From positions 1-38,559 of the forward strand of contig JAHDIN010000029.1 of NCBI GenBank assembly GCA_020630775.1: a DNA stretch of 38,559 nt, in the 5' to 3' direction. Numbering within the stretch: position 1 is the first letter of the stretch; each line of letters opens with the position of its first letter. Positions 31,733 to 38,559 of the stretch are shown here, one piece after another. The position numbers were made by a program, and so were the translations under genes. Below the pieces are notes generated by a model. It was given only the letters and a program-made list of their open reading frames with translations. It was not told the origin of the DNA and did no database searches. The stretch comes from Saprospiraceae bacterium (GTDB lineage: Bacteria > Bacteroidota > Bacteroidia > Chitinophagales > Saprospiraceae).

Positions 31733-32806
31733 CTATGACTCCATTCCTGATTTTACAAGATGATCTAGCTGCATCATTAAATTTCTTTTCTTTTGTCCAG
31801 GAGCCAACACAAAAGTATCAATGTAGGTTAACTCGCCATTTTCTTCATCTACTATTACATAGGTGCAGAATGGTCCTCCTGTAAACTCTTCTGTCATTTC
31901 CCAAATACCTCTTACCTCTTTAGCGTATTTATTATCCAATTTCAAAGTGTATTCATACACTGGTAAGTCTTCATCATTGACAACCATAAAGTTATTTGGT
32001 ACATCAGAGGTAACATATTCTTTTCCAAAGGCATTTCTCATATTTATGATACTTTCTTTAGAAATTTGATTAGGGTCGGTATATTCAAATTTTCTGAATA
32101 CAATGTGGTAATCAGCTTTATTGGTGTTTTTCCTTAGCCATGTCACATTATTAACTTTATCATCTCTAGCAATCACATAATCTGTCGGGATATTAATATT
32201 GATATTATATCTCTCTTGAATATCTTCACTTAGACCCACGTCCGTAATTACAGCATAGACCATAGAGTTTAAGATAGACTCATCATGTTTATTAACTCTT
32301 CTAGCGACTGCAGGAAAAGCTTTTCTAATGGTACTCTTGATTGAATCTTGATTTTGACCAAACAGATAAACTAAAAGTTGTCCTTTAGCCCATTTATCCC
32401 TTCCTACGGATGTAGTAGGAGTACCCATTTTTAAAGCTTGATTAAATTTCTCATTTCCCATATCTTTTTTAACCATTTTAGTGGTCGGAGATGCCTCATC
32501 TGATAAGTCTGCTAAAAAGGTATAAGTTCTAAACTCTCGCCTTACTTCAACATTTTGGATTTCTTCTGGAGTATAGTACTTAAGATCAAAAATGGCTTCT
32601 GGAGCAGGTAATAAGGGATATGCTGATTCAAAATAGTATCTGAATGTATCACCAACAGTACTTTCCCAGATATTGGGATCTGCTACAACCACAATTTGAT
32701 TTAATCGACCCAAGGCAGTGTTTTTCGAATCTAGCTGCTGTGTAACCTCACTGTTACAGGCACACATGATTGAAATAATTAATAATATGGATAAGTTTTT
32801 AAGCAT
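31733..32806 (-). CDS. DUF4837 family lipoprotein
   Basis: A 357-residue predicted lipoprotein. The signal MLKNLSILLIISIMCAC ends at a lipid-modifiable C17. The body matches the DUF4837 family: GRLNQIVVVADPNIWES after the anchor, a YYFESAYPLLPAPEAIFDL stretch, and a C-terminal part with GIWEMTEEFTGGPF and TYIDTFVLAPGQKKR. The family is almost restricted to Bacteroidota and has no known function. It probably sits in the periplasm or outer membrane. It is the first gene of a likely operon with the M29 aminopeptidase. The moxR terminator lies upstream, so it needs its own promoter in 32807-32888. Confidence 0.83.
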   Translation of the reverse strand: MLKNLSILLIISIMCACNSEVTQQLDSKNTALGRLNQIVVVADPNIWESTVGDTFRYYFESAYPLLPAPEAIFDLKYYTPEEIQNVEVRREFRTYTFLADLSDEASPTTKMVKKDMGNEKFNQALKMGTPTTSVGRDKWAKGQLLVYLFGQNQDSIKSTIRKAFPAVARRVNKHDESILNSMVYAVITDVGLSEDIQERYNININIPTDYVIARDDKVNNVTWLRKNTNKADYHIVFRKFEYTDPNQISKESIINMRNAFGKEYVTSDVPNNFMVVNDEDLPVYEYTLKLDNKYAKEVRGIWEMTEEFTGGPFCTYVIVDEENGELTYIDTFVLAPGQKKRNLMMQLDHLVKSGMES

Positions 32807-32888
32807 ATGATCTAAAGTAGATATAAATGTCTTTTAAAAAAAGATGAAAGTTTATTCTTTATTGGTGTATATGCAGAAGTGACTTCAT

Positions 32889-32924
32889 AAAAAAAGCTTG
32901 TCCTTTAGAAAGACAAGCTTTTTT
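32889..32924 (-). terminator. Strong, nearly symmetric terminator after moxR
   Basis: AAAAAAGCTTGTC (32890-32902) and GACAAGCTTTTTT (32912-32924) form a 13-bp perfect stem with a nine-base loop. A runs on the left and T runs on the right make it able to work in both directions. On the minus strand it lies 20 bases after the moxR stop and separates it from the DUF4837 gene. Confidence 0.88.
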
Positions 32925-32943
32925 ATATGTATGTAAGCAAGAT

Positions 32944-33912
32944 TTACATCAAACCTGCTATTACTTTGTCTTCAGTGATGCCCTCTGCCTCAGCTTTATA
33001 GTTTCTAACGATTCTGTGTCTCAATACGTATTTAGCTATTGCTTGAACATCTTCAATGTCTGGAGAATATTTTCCATTGATAGCGGCATGTGTTTTGGCA
33101 CCTAAAACCAAATATTGTGAAGCTCTGGGTCCAGCTCCCCAAGAAATATAATTATTGACTTGATCTGTTGCTCTTTCAGTATTAGGTCTTGTTTTAGTTG
33201 CCATTGATACAGCATACTCTAATACATTATCGGCTATCGGAATTTTTCTGATAAGTTGCTGGTAAGCTAAAATCTGTTCACCATTTAACACACTAGATAA
33301 GCTCGTATTTTTTTCAGTTGTTGTTTCTTTAACAACCTGCAACTCCTCTTCATAAGTCGGATAGTCTAGGGGAATATTAAACATAAATCTATCCAATTGT
33401 GCTTCAGGCAACGGGTATGTACCTTCTTGCTCAATAGGGTTTTGTGTTGCCAAAACAAAAAATGGCTTTGATAAATTATGCTTAACACCGCTGACCGTTA
33501 CTGATCTTTCTTGCATAGCCTCTAGAAGCGCCGCCTGTGTTTTAGGAGGCGTCCTGTTGATCTCATCAGCTAATACTATATTAGAAAAAAGAGGTCCTTT
33601 ATTAAACTTAAAATTTCGGCTTTCATCTAAAATCTCAGAACCAGTAATATCTGAAGGCATGAGATCTGGCGTAAATTGAATTCTTTTAAAGTCTAGATCT
33701 AAAACTTCAGAAATCGTACTTACAAGCAAAGTTTTTGCTAATCCAGGTACACCAACCAAAAGACTATGACCATTACTAAATAAAGAAATCAATACGTTTT
33801 TAACGACCTCGTCTTGTCCAACAATTACTTTAGAAATTTCAGCTTTTAGGTTTCTATAAGCCGAAGAAAGACTATCAACAGCCTCTTTATCATTTTGAAA
33901 ATTCAAACTCAT
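32944..33912 (-). CDS. MoxR-family AAA+ ATPase
   Basis: A 322-residue cytoplasmic ATPase of the MoxR branch, chaperone-like machines that activate or assemble partner complexes. Walker A is GVPGLAKT (54-61) and Walker B is LADEINRTPPKTQ, with sensor 1 near FVLATQNPIEQEGTYPLPEA and a conserved RHRIVRNYKAEAEG near the C-terminus. MoxR genes usually precede DUF58 and von Willebrand A genes, but here a strong terminator follows at once and the upstream gene is a secreted hydrolase, so it stands alone in this window. A good promoter match lies at 33942-33974. Confidence 0.9.
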   Translation of the reverse strand: MSLNFQNDKEAVDSLSSAYRNLKAEISKVIVGQDEVVKNVLISLFSNGHSLLVGVPGLAKTLLVSTISEVLDLDFKRIQFTPDLMPSDITGSEILDESRNFKFNKGPLFSNIVLADEINRTPPKTQAALLEAMQERSVTVSGVKHNLSKPFFVLATQNPIEQEGTYPLPEAQLDRFMFNIPLDYPTYEEELQVVKETTTEKNTSLSSVLNGEQILAYQQLIRKIPIADNVLEYAVSMATKTRPNTERATDQVNNYISWGAGPRASQYLVLGAKTHAAINGKYSPDIEDVQAIAKYVLRHRIVRNYKAEAEGITEDKVIAGLM

Positions 33913-33941
33913 CTGTTAATCCAGTTCATTTTTTAAAGCCC

Positions 33942-33974
33942 CAAAAATAAGCATACCATTATATAAATGCTCAA
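33942..33974 (-). promoter_or_regulatory. Bacteroidota-type promoter of moxR
   Basis: On the minus strand TATTTTTG (33949-33942) matches the -7 box TAnnTTTG, with TTG at 33974-33972 upstream and 22 bases between them, slightly more than the usual 19-21. Transcription would start near 33935, giving a leader of about 23 bases before the ATG at 33912. Confidence 0.5.
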
Positions 33975-34009
33975 TGCATCAGATATATTGGAAATAAAGA
34001 ATTAAAATC

Positions 34010-35467
34010 TTAAAACTTTGTAATTTTTGATGTAGTCACTATTCCTTCATTGTTAATTAAATTAACAATATAAATGCCGTTAGGAAGGGTGGATACATCT
34101 TCAGAGCTTAAGGCCTCATTTACGCTATAATTGAGCATGTTTTGGCCCATTTGGGAATAAACTTGCAATTGAAATGGCTCGAAATCTTGTTGAGGTATAT
34201 CCGTAATCAAATAGTTATCCGATACATAAATCTTTGCTTCTTCGAATAATACTACGTTATTAGAACTCAGGATATTCCTGAAACCATTGAAGAAGTCTAA
34301 AGCAGCTCTTGATGCTGGAATAACACATCCTCCATGATCTTGCGGGAAAAAGTCAGAATCCATTCTTTCTGCACGTGCTGTGCTGCCATTTGCTTGCATA
34401 ACTTGCTCAGCTAAAATTGCATTTTGGAAAGTTACTTGATCATCTGCTTCACAGTAATACATAATAGTTGGAGCAGAAGGCGTCCAATCGTATACATCAT
34501 TATCAGCTAATGCTACAGAAATAGGGTGTGTAGGATCAGTTAATATGATGTTTAGAATATTTTCTGTTAGCATATCTTTTGGTCTTACTGAACCGGTGTT
34601 GGCTTGAAGGATGTTTACTAACTGACCATTAAGATCCCAAAGTGTTATGTTTTCATTTTTGAATTCGTTGATTGGCGCTATATATTCTGTCTTAAACATG
34701 TCTTCTAAAGGAATTTGTCCTACGCTTGACTCATATACAGCTTGATAACCCAGAAATAACCAAGCTAAATAAGAAACAGTACCATAGTCTTCGTCCCCTA
34801 AAGTGAAGTCAACCATTGAACCAGAAACACTATATGGACCTGACATTGGTGCTGCAGCAGTCACACTAAATTCTGCAGCATGGTCTAATTCTAAAGATCT
34901 GTGTAACGCCATAGCAGCATGCCCTCCTTGAGAATAACCAGTAACAAAGACCTGTTCATTTAATCCAAATGGTTGCGCAGCTCCACCATCTGCAGACATT
35001 TCTCGAGTAGCTCTTAGTAAATCTAGTCCGGCAGAAGCTTCAGTAGCAGCATGTATGTATGGGTGTACACCTGGAGAATCTCCAAGTCCAACATAATCTG
35101 GACTGGTAACTACATATCCTAAGCCCGCTAATACTAAAGGCAATTCAAATCCTCCTTGAAGATTTGAAGGGACATCCTCTCTTCCAGCTACTGTACCATG
35201 TTGGAAACAAGCGAGAGGGAATTGGGAGTTTTCTTCTAGTGGAATACAAACTAATCCAGAGGCTATATGATCATTGCCTACTTGATCTGGAGTGTGATAT
35301 GTTACTTTGTATACATCTACATCGAATTGAGCAGTAATTAAACCTAAGGTGATTCCCGAGATTTCTCCAGCAGTAAATGTTCGCAAGTATTCAGCGTTTT
35401 CGAAGGTTTGAGAGGAAACTGCAGTGATAAAACTCAGCTTAAGTAGTAAGAGTGTAAATAGTCTCAT
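34010..35467 (-). CDS. T9SS-secreted alpha/beta hydrolase, secretory lipase-like
   Basis: A 485-residue exported hydrolase, probably a lipase or esterase. I chose the ATG at 35467 over an in-frame one at 35515 because it gives a clean signal peptide (MRLFTLLLLKLSFITAVSSQ). The catalytic serine is S179 in GYSQGG; CFQHGT forms the oxyanion region; YYCEADDQV holds the likely aspartate and PQDHGGC the histidine. VVTSPDYVGLGDSPGVHPY is typical of the secretory lipase (LIP) group. The last 75 or so residues (FQLQVYSQMGQNML to TTSKITKF) form a T9SS type A sorting domain. It diverges from the HEAT/cyclophilin gene over 92 bases. The natural substrate is unknown. Confidence 0.83.
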   Translation of the reverse strand: MRLFTLLLLKLSFITAVSSQTFENAEYLRTFTAGEISGITLGLITAQFDVDVYKVTYHTPDQVGNDHIASGLVCIPLEENSQFPLACFQHGTVAGREDVPSNLQGGFELPLVLAGLGYVVTSPDYVGLGDSPGVHPYIHAATEASAGLDLLRATREMSADGGAAQPFGLNEQVFVTGYSQGGHAAMALHRSLELDHAAEFSVTAAAPMSGPYSVSGSMVDFTLGDEDYGTVSYLAWLFLGYQAVYESSVGQIPLEDMFKTEYIAPINEFKNENITLWDLNGQLVNILQANTGSVRPKDMLTENILNIILTDPTHPISVALADNDVYDWTPSAPTIMYYCEADDQVTFQNAILAEQVMQANGSTARAERMDSDFFPQDHGGCVIPASRAALDFFNGFRNILSSNNVVLFEEAKIYVSDNYLITDIPQQDFEPFQLQVYSQMGQNMLNYSVNEALSSEDVSTLPNGIYIVNLINNEGIVTTSKITKF

Positions 35468-35533
35468 ATTTTTAATTTGATTAGATTCTTTAATTCTGCA
35501 TTTGAAAGTTACCAATTTTAAACTGAATTGGGA

Positions 35534-35541
35534 TAATTTTG
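35534..35541 (+). promoter_or_regulatory. -7 box of the HEAT/cyclophilin gene
   Basis: TAATTTTG fits TAnnTTTG exactly and lies 19 bases before the ATG at 35560, so the leader would be about 12 bases. There is no clear TTG about 20 bases upstream, which lowers confidence. Confidence 0.45.
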
Positions 35542-35559
35542 GTTCGCAAACACAAATGA

Positions 35560-37569
35560 ATGAAGTTATATTACATTTTTGTTGCTTTGATCATGATCTT
35601 CTTAACAACTGCCTGTGTCCCTGAATCAAAGAAGGTTCTAACAGAGGTCGATTTACGTATTTCGGATCCTGTATTTCAAAGTATTTCGAATCATCAGTAT
35701 GCTGAAAATACTGATAGTCTCTTGTTTTACACCAATCATGAAGATCCTACTTATAGGTATTTAGCTGCTAGGGCTTTTGCATCGCATCAAGACCCAAGAG
35801 CATTGGATAGTCTTTATGCCTTACTAGATGATCCGTCCTTAAAGGTAAGATCTACTGCAGCTTATGCTATTGGTCAAATACGAGAAGAAAGTGCAATAGA
35901 AAAATTACTCAAAGGATTTAGACAAAGAGATACGATATCAATCGATAATGCGTCAAACGGAGAAATTCTGGCCAGCGTAGGCAAATTGGGTGATATGAAA
36001 TATGCTGATTATATGATATCGGCGGATGGCTACAGAGACGCAGATACCTTGCTTTTACTTGGAAGAATGAAAGGGCTTTATCAATTTGCTTTAAGAGGTA
36101 TCCATAAACCAGAAATTACACAGTTAGTTGTTGAAACAGTTCGTGATTACAAACTTGATGATCGTATACGCCTGATGGCAGCCCACTATTTAGCAAGACC
36201 AGAGAATCTAGATATTGAAAAAGTAAAATTTCAGATAGCTGAGGCATTTATTGATGAGCAAAATCCAAACATCAAAATGGCACTGGTTTCTGCTCTACGT
36301 CATACAAATGATAAAGAGATTGAAGCGACACTCATTGATCAATTAAATCTTGAGTTGGATTACAGAGTTAAATGTAATTTGATAAGAACGCTTTCGGGTT
36401 ATGATTACATTACTTCTGCTGAAAAGATATTATTACTATTAAAGGATCCTAATCCGCATATTGCTATTTCAGCGGCACAATTTCTTGGAGAGAATGGTAG
36501 CAAAGATGATGCGGCTATTTATAGACGTATTGCAAATGATAGCATAGACTGGAGAGTTAAAGCAGAAATCTACCGCTCAATTTTTAAAATTTTGCCTTAT
36601 TACTACAGTAAAACGCTCAATGCAACAAGATGGCAAATGCAAAATCTGATAAAGGCGGAAACAGATACTTTTAAAATTGCAAACTACCTGAAAGTTTTAG
36701 GTGGCGATCCTGGGAGTTATGAATATTTAATGTCTTTTGTTAAAGACATTGATAATATTAGAATTAATACGGCTGTATGCGAGTCCCTTTCTTCGATACT
36801 TTCAAGTGAAAATTTTGCAGGCACTTATCAAGGGTATGCCCGATTTCATAGAAGGAAAATATTTGAATTCTTACAAGCGAAAATGAAAAGTGGTGATGAA
36901 GGTATAATAGGATTAGTTGCTGATGCCATAGCAAAGGACGAATCGCAGTTAGTGCCCTTAATAGATAGCACAAACTTCTTATTTGAAGCTAGAGAACTAT
37001 TAAAGGTGCCAGGGCAAATTGAAAGTGTGCATGCCGTTGAAAAAGCTATAGCAAAAGTTAGAGGTGTTAATAGACCTAATTTTACTGAATATGATTCTTC
37101 GAATCCTGTTGATTGGTCATTTTTAGAGGATTTGAGTGCTAACAATAAAGTCATTGTAAAAACAAATAAGGGCAATTTTAAATTTGATTTAATGGTAGAA
37201 GCTTCTCCTGGGTCAGCTTTGAATTTTCTAAAATTAGCATTGGCTGATTTTTATGATGATAAGATTTTTCATAGAGTGGTGCCTAACTTTGTCATACAAA
37301 CCGGAAGTCCAAGAGGTGATAATTATGGAGGTAAAGACTATGTAATAAGATCTGATTTAGGACCTAGCTATTATGATGGAGAGGGGTATATTGGTATGGC
37401 GAGTGCAGGACCTGATACTGAATCTACTCAGTGGTTTGTAACGCATTCACCTACGCCTCATCTTGACGGAAAATATTCTATCTTTGGTAAAGTCGTTGAA
37501 GGCATGGATGTCGTGCATTCTATCCAAATCGGGGACGTTATTCAAGATGTCATTTTAACCAATAATTAA
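35560..37569 (+). CDS. Lipoprotein with HEAT repeats fused to a cyclophilin domain
   Basis: A 669-residue protein with three parts. The signal ends in LTTAC with lipidated C19. Residues about 50-500 are helical repeats of HEAT type (YRYLAARAFASHQDPRALDS, VRSTAAYAIGQI, VKCNLIRTLSG). Residues about 528-669 are a cyclophilin peptidyl-prolyl isomerase with FHRVVPNFVIQTGSPRG (catalytic arginine), STQWFVT and PHLDGKYSIFGKV. The tryptophan that contacts cyclosporin in human CypA is a histidine here, as in many bacterial forms. It probably helps fold or assemble outer-membrane or secreted proteins in the periplasm, with the HEAT part binding clients or partners (inferred). The gcvT gene follows after 16 bases. 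Confidence 0.87.
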   Translation: MKLYYIFVALIMIFLTTACVPESKKVLTEVDLRISDPVFQSISNHQYAENTDSLLFYTNHEDPTYRYLAARAFASHQDPRALDSLYALLDDPSLKVRSTAAYAIGQIREESAIEKLLKGFRQRDTISIDNASNGEILASVGKLGDMKYADYMISADGYRDADTLLLLGRMKGLYQFALRGIHKPEITQLVVETVRDYKLDDRIRLMAAHYLARPENLDIEKVKFQIAEAFIDEQNPNIKMALVSALRHTNDKEIEATLIDQLNLELDYRVKCNLIRTLSGYDYITSAEKILLLLKDPNPHIAISAAQFLGENGSKDDAAIYRRIANDSIDWRVKAEIYRSIFKILPYYYSKTLNATRWQMQNLIKAETDTFKIANYLKVLGGDPGSYEYLMSFVKDIDNIRINTAVCESLSSILSSENFAGTYQGYARFHRRKIFEFLQAKMKSGDEGIIGLVADAIAKDESQLVPLIDSTNFLFEARELLKVPGQIESVHAVEKAIAKVRGVNRPNFTEYDSSNPVDWSFLEDLSANNKVIVKTNKGNFKFDLMVEASPGSALNFLKLALADFYDDKIFHRVVPNFVIQTGSPRGDNYGGKDYVIRSDLGPSYYDGEGYIGMASAGPDTESTQWFVTHSPTPHLDGKYSIFGKVVEGMDVVHSIQIGDVIQDVILTNN

Positions 37570-37585
37570 TTAGTAGTCAATTTTA

Positions 37586-38559
37586 ATGAAAGAAACGCCA
37601 TTAACTCAAAAGCACATTGCTTTGGGTGCCAGAATGATGGAATTTGCAGGTTATAATATGCCTGTAAGTTATACCACAATAAATCAAGAACATATCAATG
37701 TCAGAGAAAATGCAGGCTTATTTGATGTTTCTCATATGGGTCAGATTTTTTTAAAGGGACCTAAAGCATTAGACCTTTTACAAAAGGTGAGTTCTAATGA
37801 TGCATCTAAGTTGGTAGTAGGTCAAGCACAATATGCTTGTTTTCCAAATGATAAAGGAGGGATAGTTGATGACTTTATTGCCTATAAGTTGGATGAAAAT
37901 GAATTTATGCTTGTTGTCAATGCTTCTAATATTCAAAAAGATTTTGACTGGATTAATCAAGCTAACGATATGGAAGTGGAGGTAGAAGACAGGTCTGATG
38001 ATTTGGCATTGCTAGCACTTCAAGGTCCTAAAGCAGAAAGTATCTTGTCTAAGTTGACCGATACTCAGACTGATCAGATACCCTATTATTACTTTGCGAT
38101 TGGTAATGTATGTGGCATTGAAAATGTGATTATCTCTGGTACAGGATATACTGGTTCAGGTGGATTCGAATTATATCTTAATAATAAGGATGCCGTAAAA
38201 GTTTGGGATGCCATATTAGAAGCAGGTCAAGAAGAAGGTATCTTGCCCATAGGATTAGGTGCTCGTGATACGCTAAGATTGGAAATGGGATACTGCTTGT
38301 ATGGTCATGAGATAGATGATGAAACTTCACCCATTGAGGCGGGCTTGTCTTGGATTACTAAGACAAAAAAGGAAAATGATTTTTATTCCAAAGAGACCTT
38401 CGTAAAACAGAAATCTGAGGGTATTGACAAGAAATTGGTAGGATTTAAAGTGCTGGACAAGCGCGTTCCAAGACAAGGTTATGAAATTGTCGATACTGAT
38501 GAAAATGTTATAGGTGTGGTCACTTCAGGAACATTCTCTCCTTCTTTAGATCAACCCAT
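37586..38559 (+). CDS. gcvT: Glycine cleavage system T protein (aminomethyltransferase), 3' end missing
   Basis: The T protein takes the aminomethyl group from lipoyl-H protein, releases ammonia and forms 5,10-methylene-tetrahydrofolate. Reading from the ATG at 37586 gives 324 codons with no stop before the window ends. It has MKETPLTQKHIALGARMMEF, FDVSHMGQI, GGIVDDFIAYKL with the catalytic aspartate, YTGSGGFELYL, GLGARDTLRLEMGYCLYG and GVVTSGTFSPSL near the end. The usual length is about 360 residues, so about 35 are missing. It probably shares a transcript with the cyclophilin lipoprotein gene. gcvH and gcvP are not in the window. Confidence 0.95.
   Translation, partial: MKETPLTQKHIALGARMMEFAGYNMPVSYTTINQEHINVRENAGLFDVSHMGQIFLKGPKALDLLQKVSSNDASKLVVGQAQYACFPNDKGGIVDDFIAYKLDENEFMLVVNASNIQKDFDWINQANDMEVEVEDRSDDLALLALQGPKAESILSKLTDTQTDQIPYYYFAIGNVCGIENVIISGTGYTGSGGFELYLNNKDAVKVWDAILEAGQEEGILPIGLGARDTLRLEMGYCLYGHEIDDETSPIEAGLSWITKTKKENDFYSKETFVKQKSEGIDKKLVGFKVLDKRVPRQGYEIVDTDENVIGVVTSGTFSPSLDQP

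Noticed and set aside
35468-35515. Earlier start of the lipase-like gene at 35515
   Set aside because: The extra 16 residues are polar and charged and would precede a complete signal peptide that begins at 35467.

Overview
The window is a low-GC piece of a Bacteroidota chromosome. Four things point there. Several genes end in C-terminal domains typical of type IX secretion (T9SS) cargo. Promoter-like sequences match the Bacteroidota form (TTG far upstream, then TAnnTTTG) instead of the sigma70 form. Many genes are families common in that phylum (DUF1835, DUF4837, DUF2490, DUF1501/DUF1800, an OmpA-type lipoprotein). Ribosome binding sites are weak and A-rich. The large secreted repeat proteins with cohesin-like and lamin-tail-like modules suggest a Saprospirales-like lineage, but that placement is an impression, not a computed result.

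Layout. 1-103: 3' end of tRNA-Asp and its terminator. 413-1786: secreted M23 peptidase. 1856-2911: arsenite methyltransferase on the opposite strand. 3245-18163 is the accessory heart of the window: two tandem giant genes (2182 and about 2748 residues) for paralogous secreted proteins. They share an N-terminal module and are built from 14 and 21 copies of a repeat of about 108 residues that I cannot assign to a named family. One carries two cohesin-like domains, the other a lamin-tail-like domain, and both end in a T9SS sorting domain. 18316-25419 is housekeeping: DUF2490 protein, glutaryl-CoA dehydrogenase, OmpA-like lipoprotein, FolB, a small secreted protein, a ribosome hibernation factor, then a tight operon of bestrophin channel, beta-carbonic anhydrase and DUF1835 protein. 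25535-27388: ABC-F ATPase of Uup type, starting at TTG. 27393-32806 on the minus strand: DUF4837 lipoprotein, M29 aminopeptidase, and the DUF1800/DUF1501 pair. 32944-35467: MoxR ATPase and a T9SS-secreted lipase-like hydrolase. 35560-38559: HEAT-repeat/cyclophilin lipoprotein, then gcvT, cut by the window end.

How they fit together. At least four products (both giants, the DUF1501 protein, the lipase-like hydrolase) look like T9SS cargo, so the window is rich in cell-surface functions. Bestrophin plus carbonic anhydrase suggests bicarbonate or pH handling. The most interesting signal is in the second giant protein: cysteines at the end of one repeat and the start of the next are kept or lost together in an alternating pattern. 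This suggests disulfides between neighbouring repeats and amplification by two-repeat blocks.
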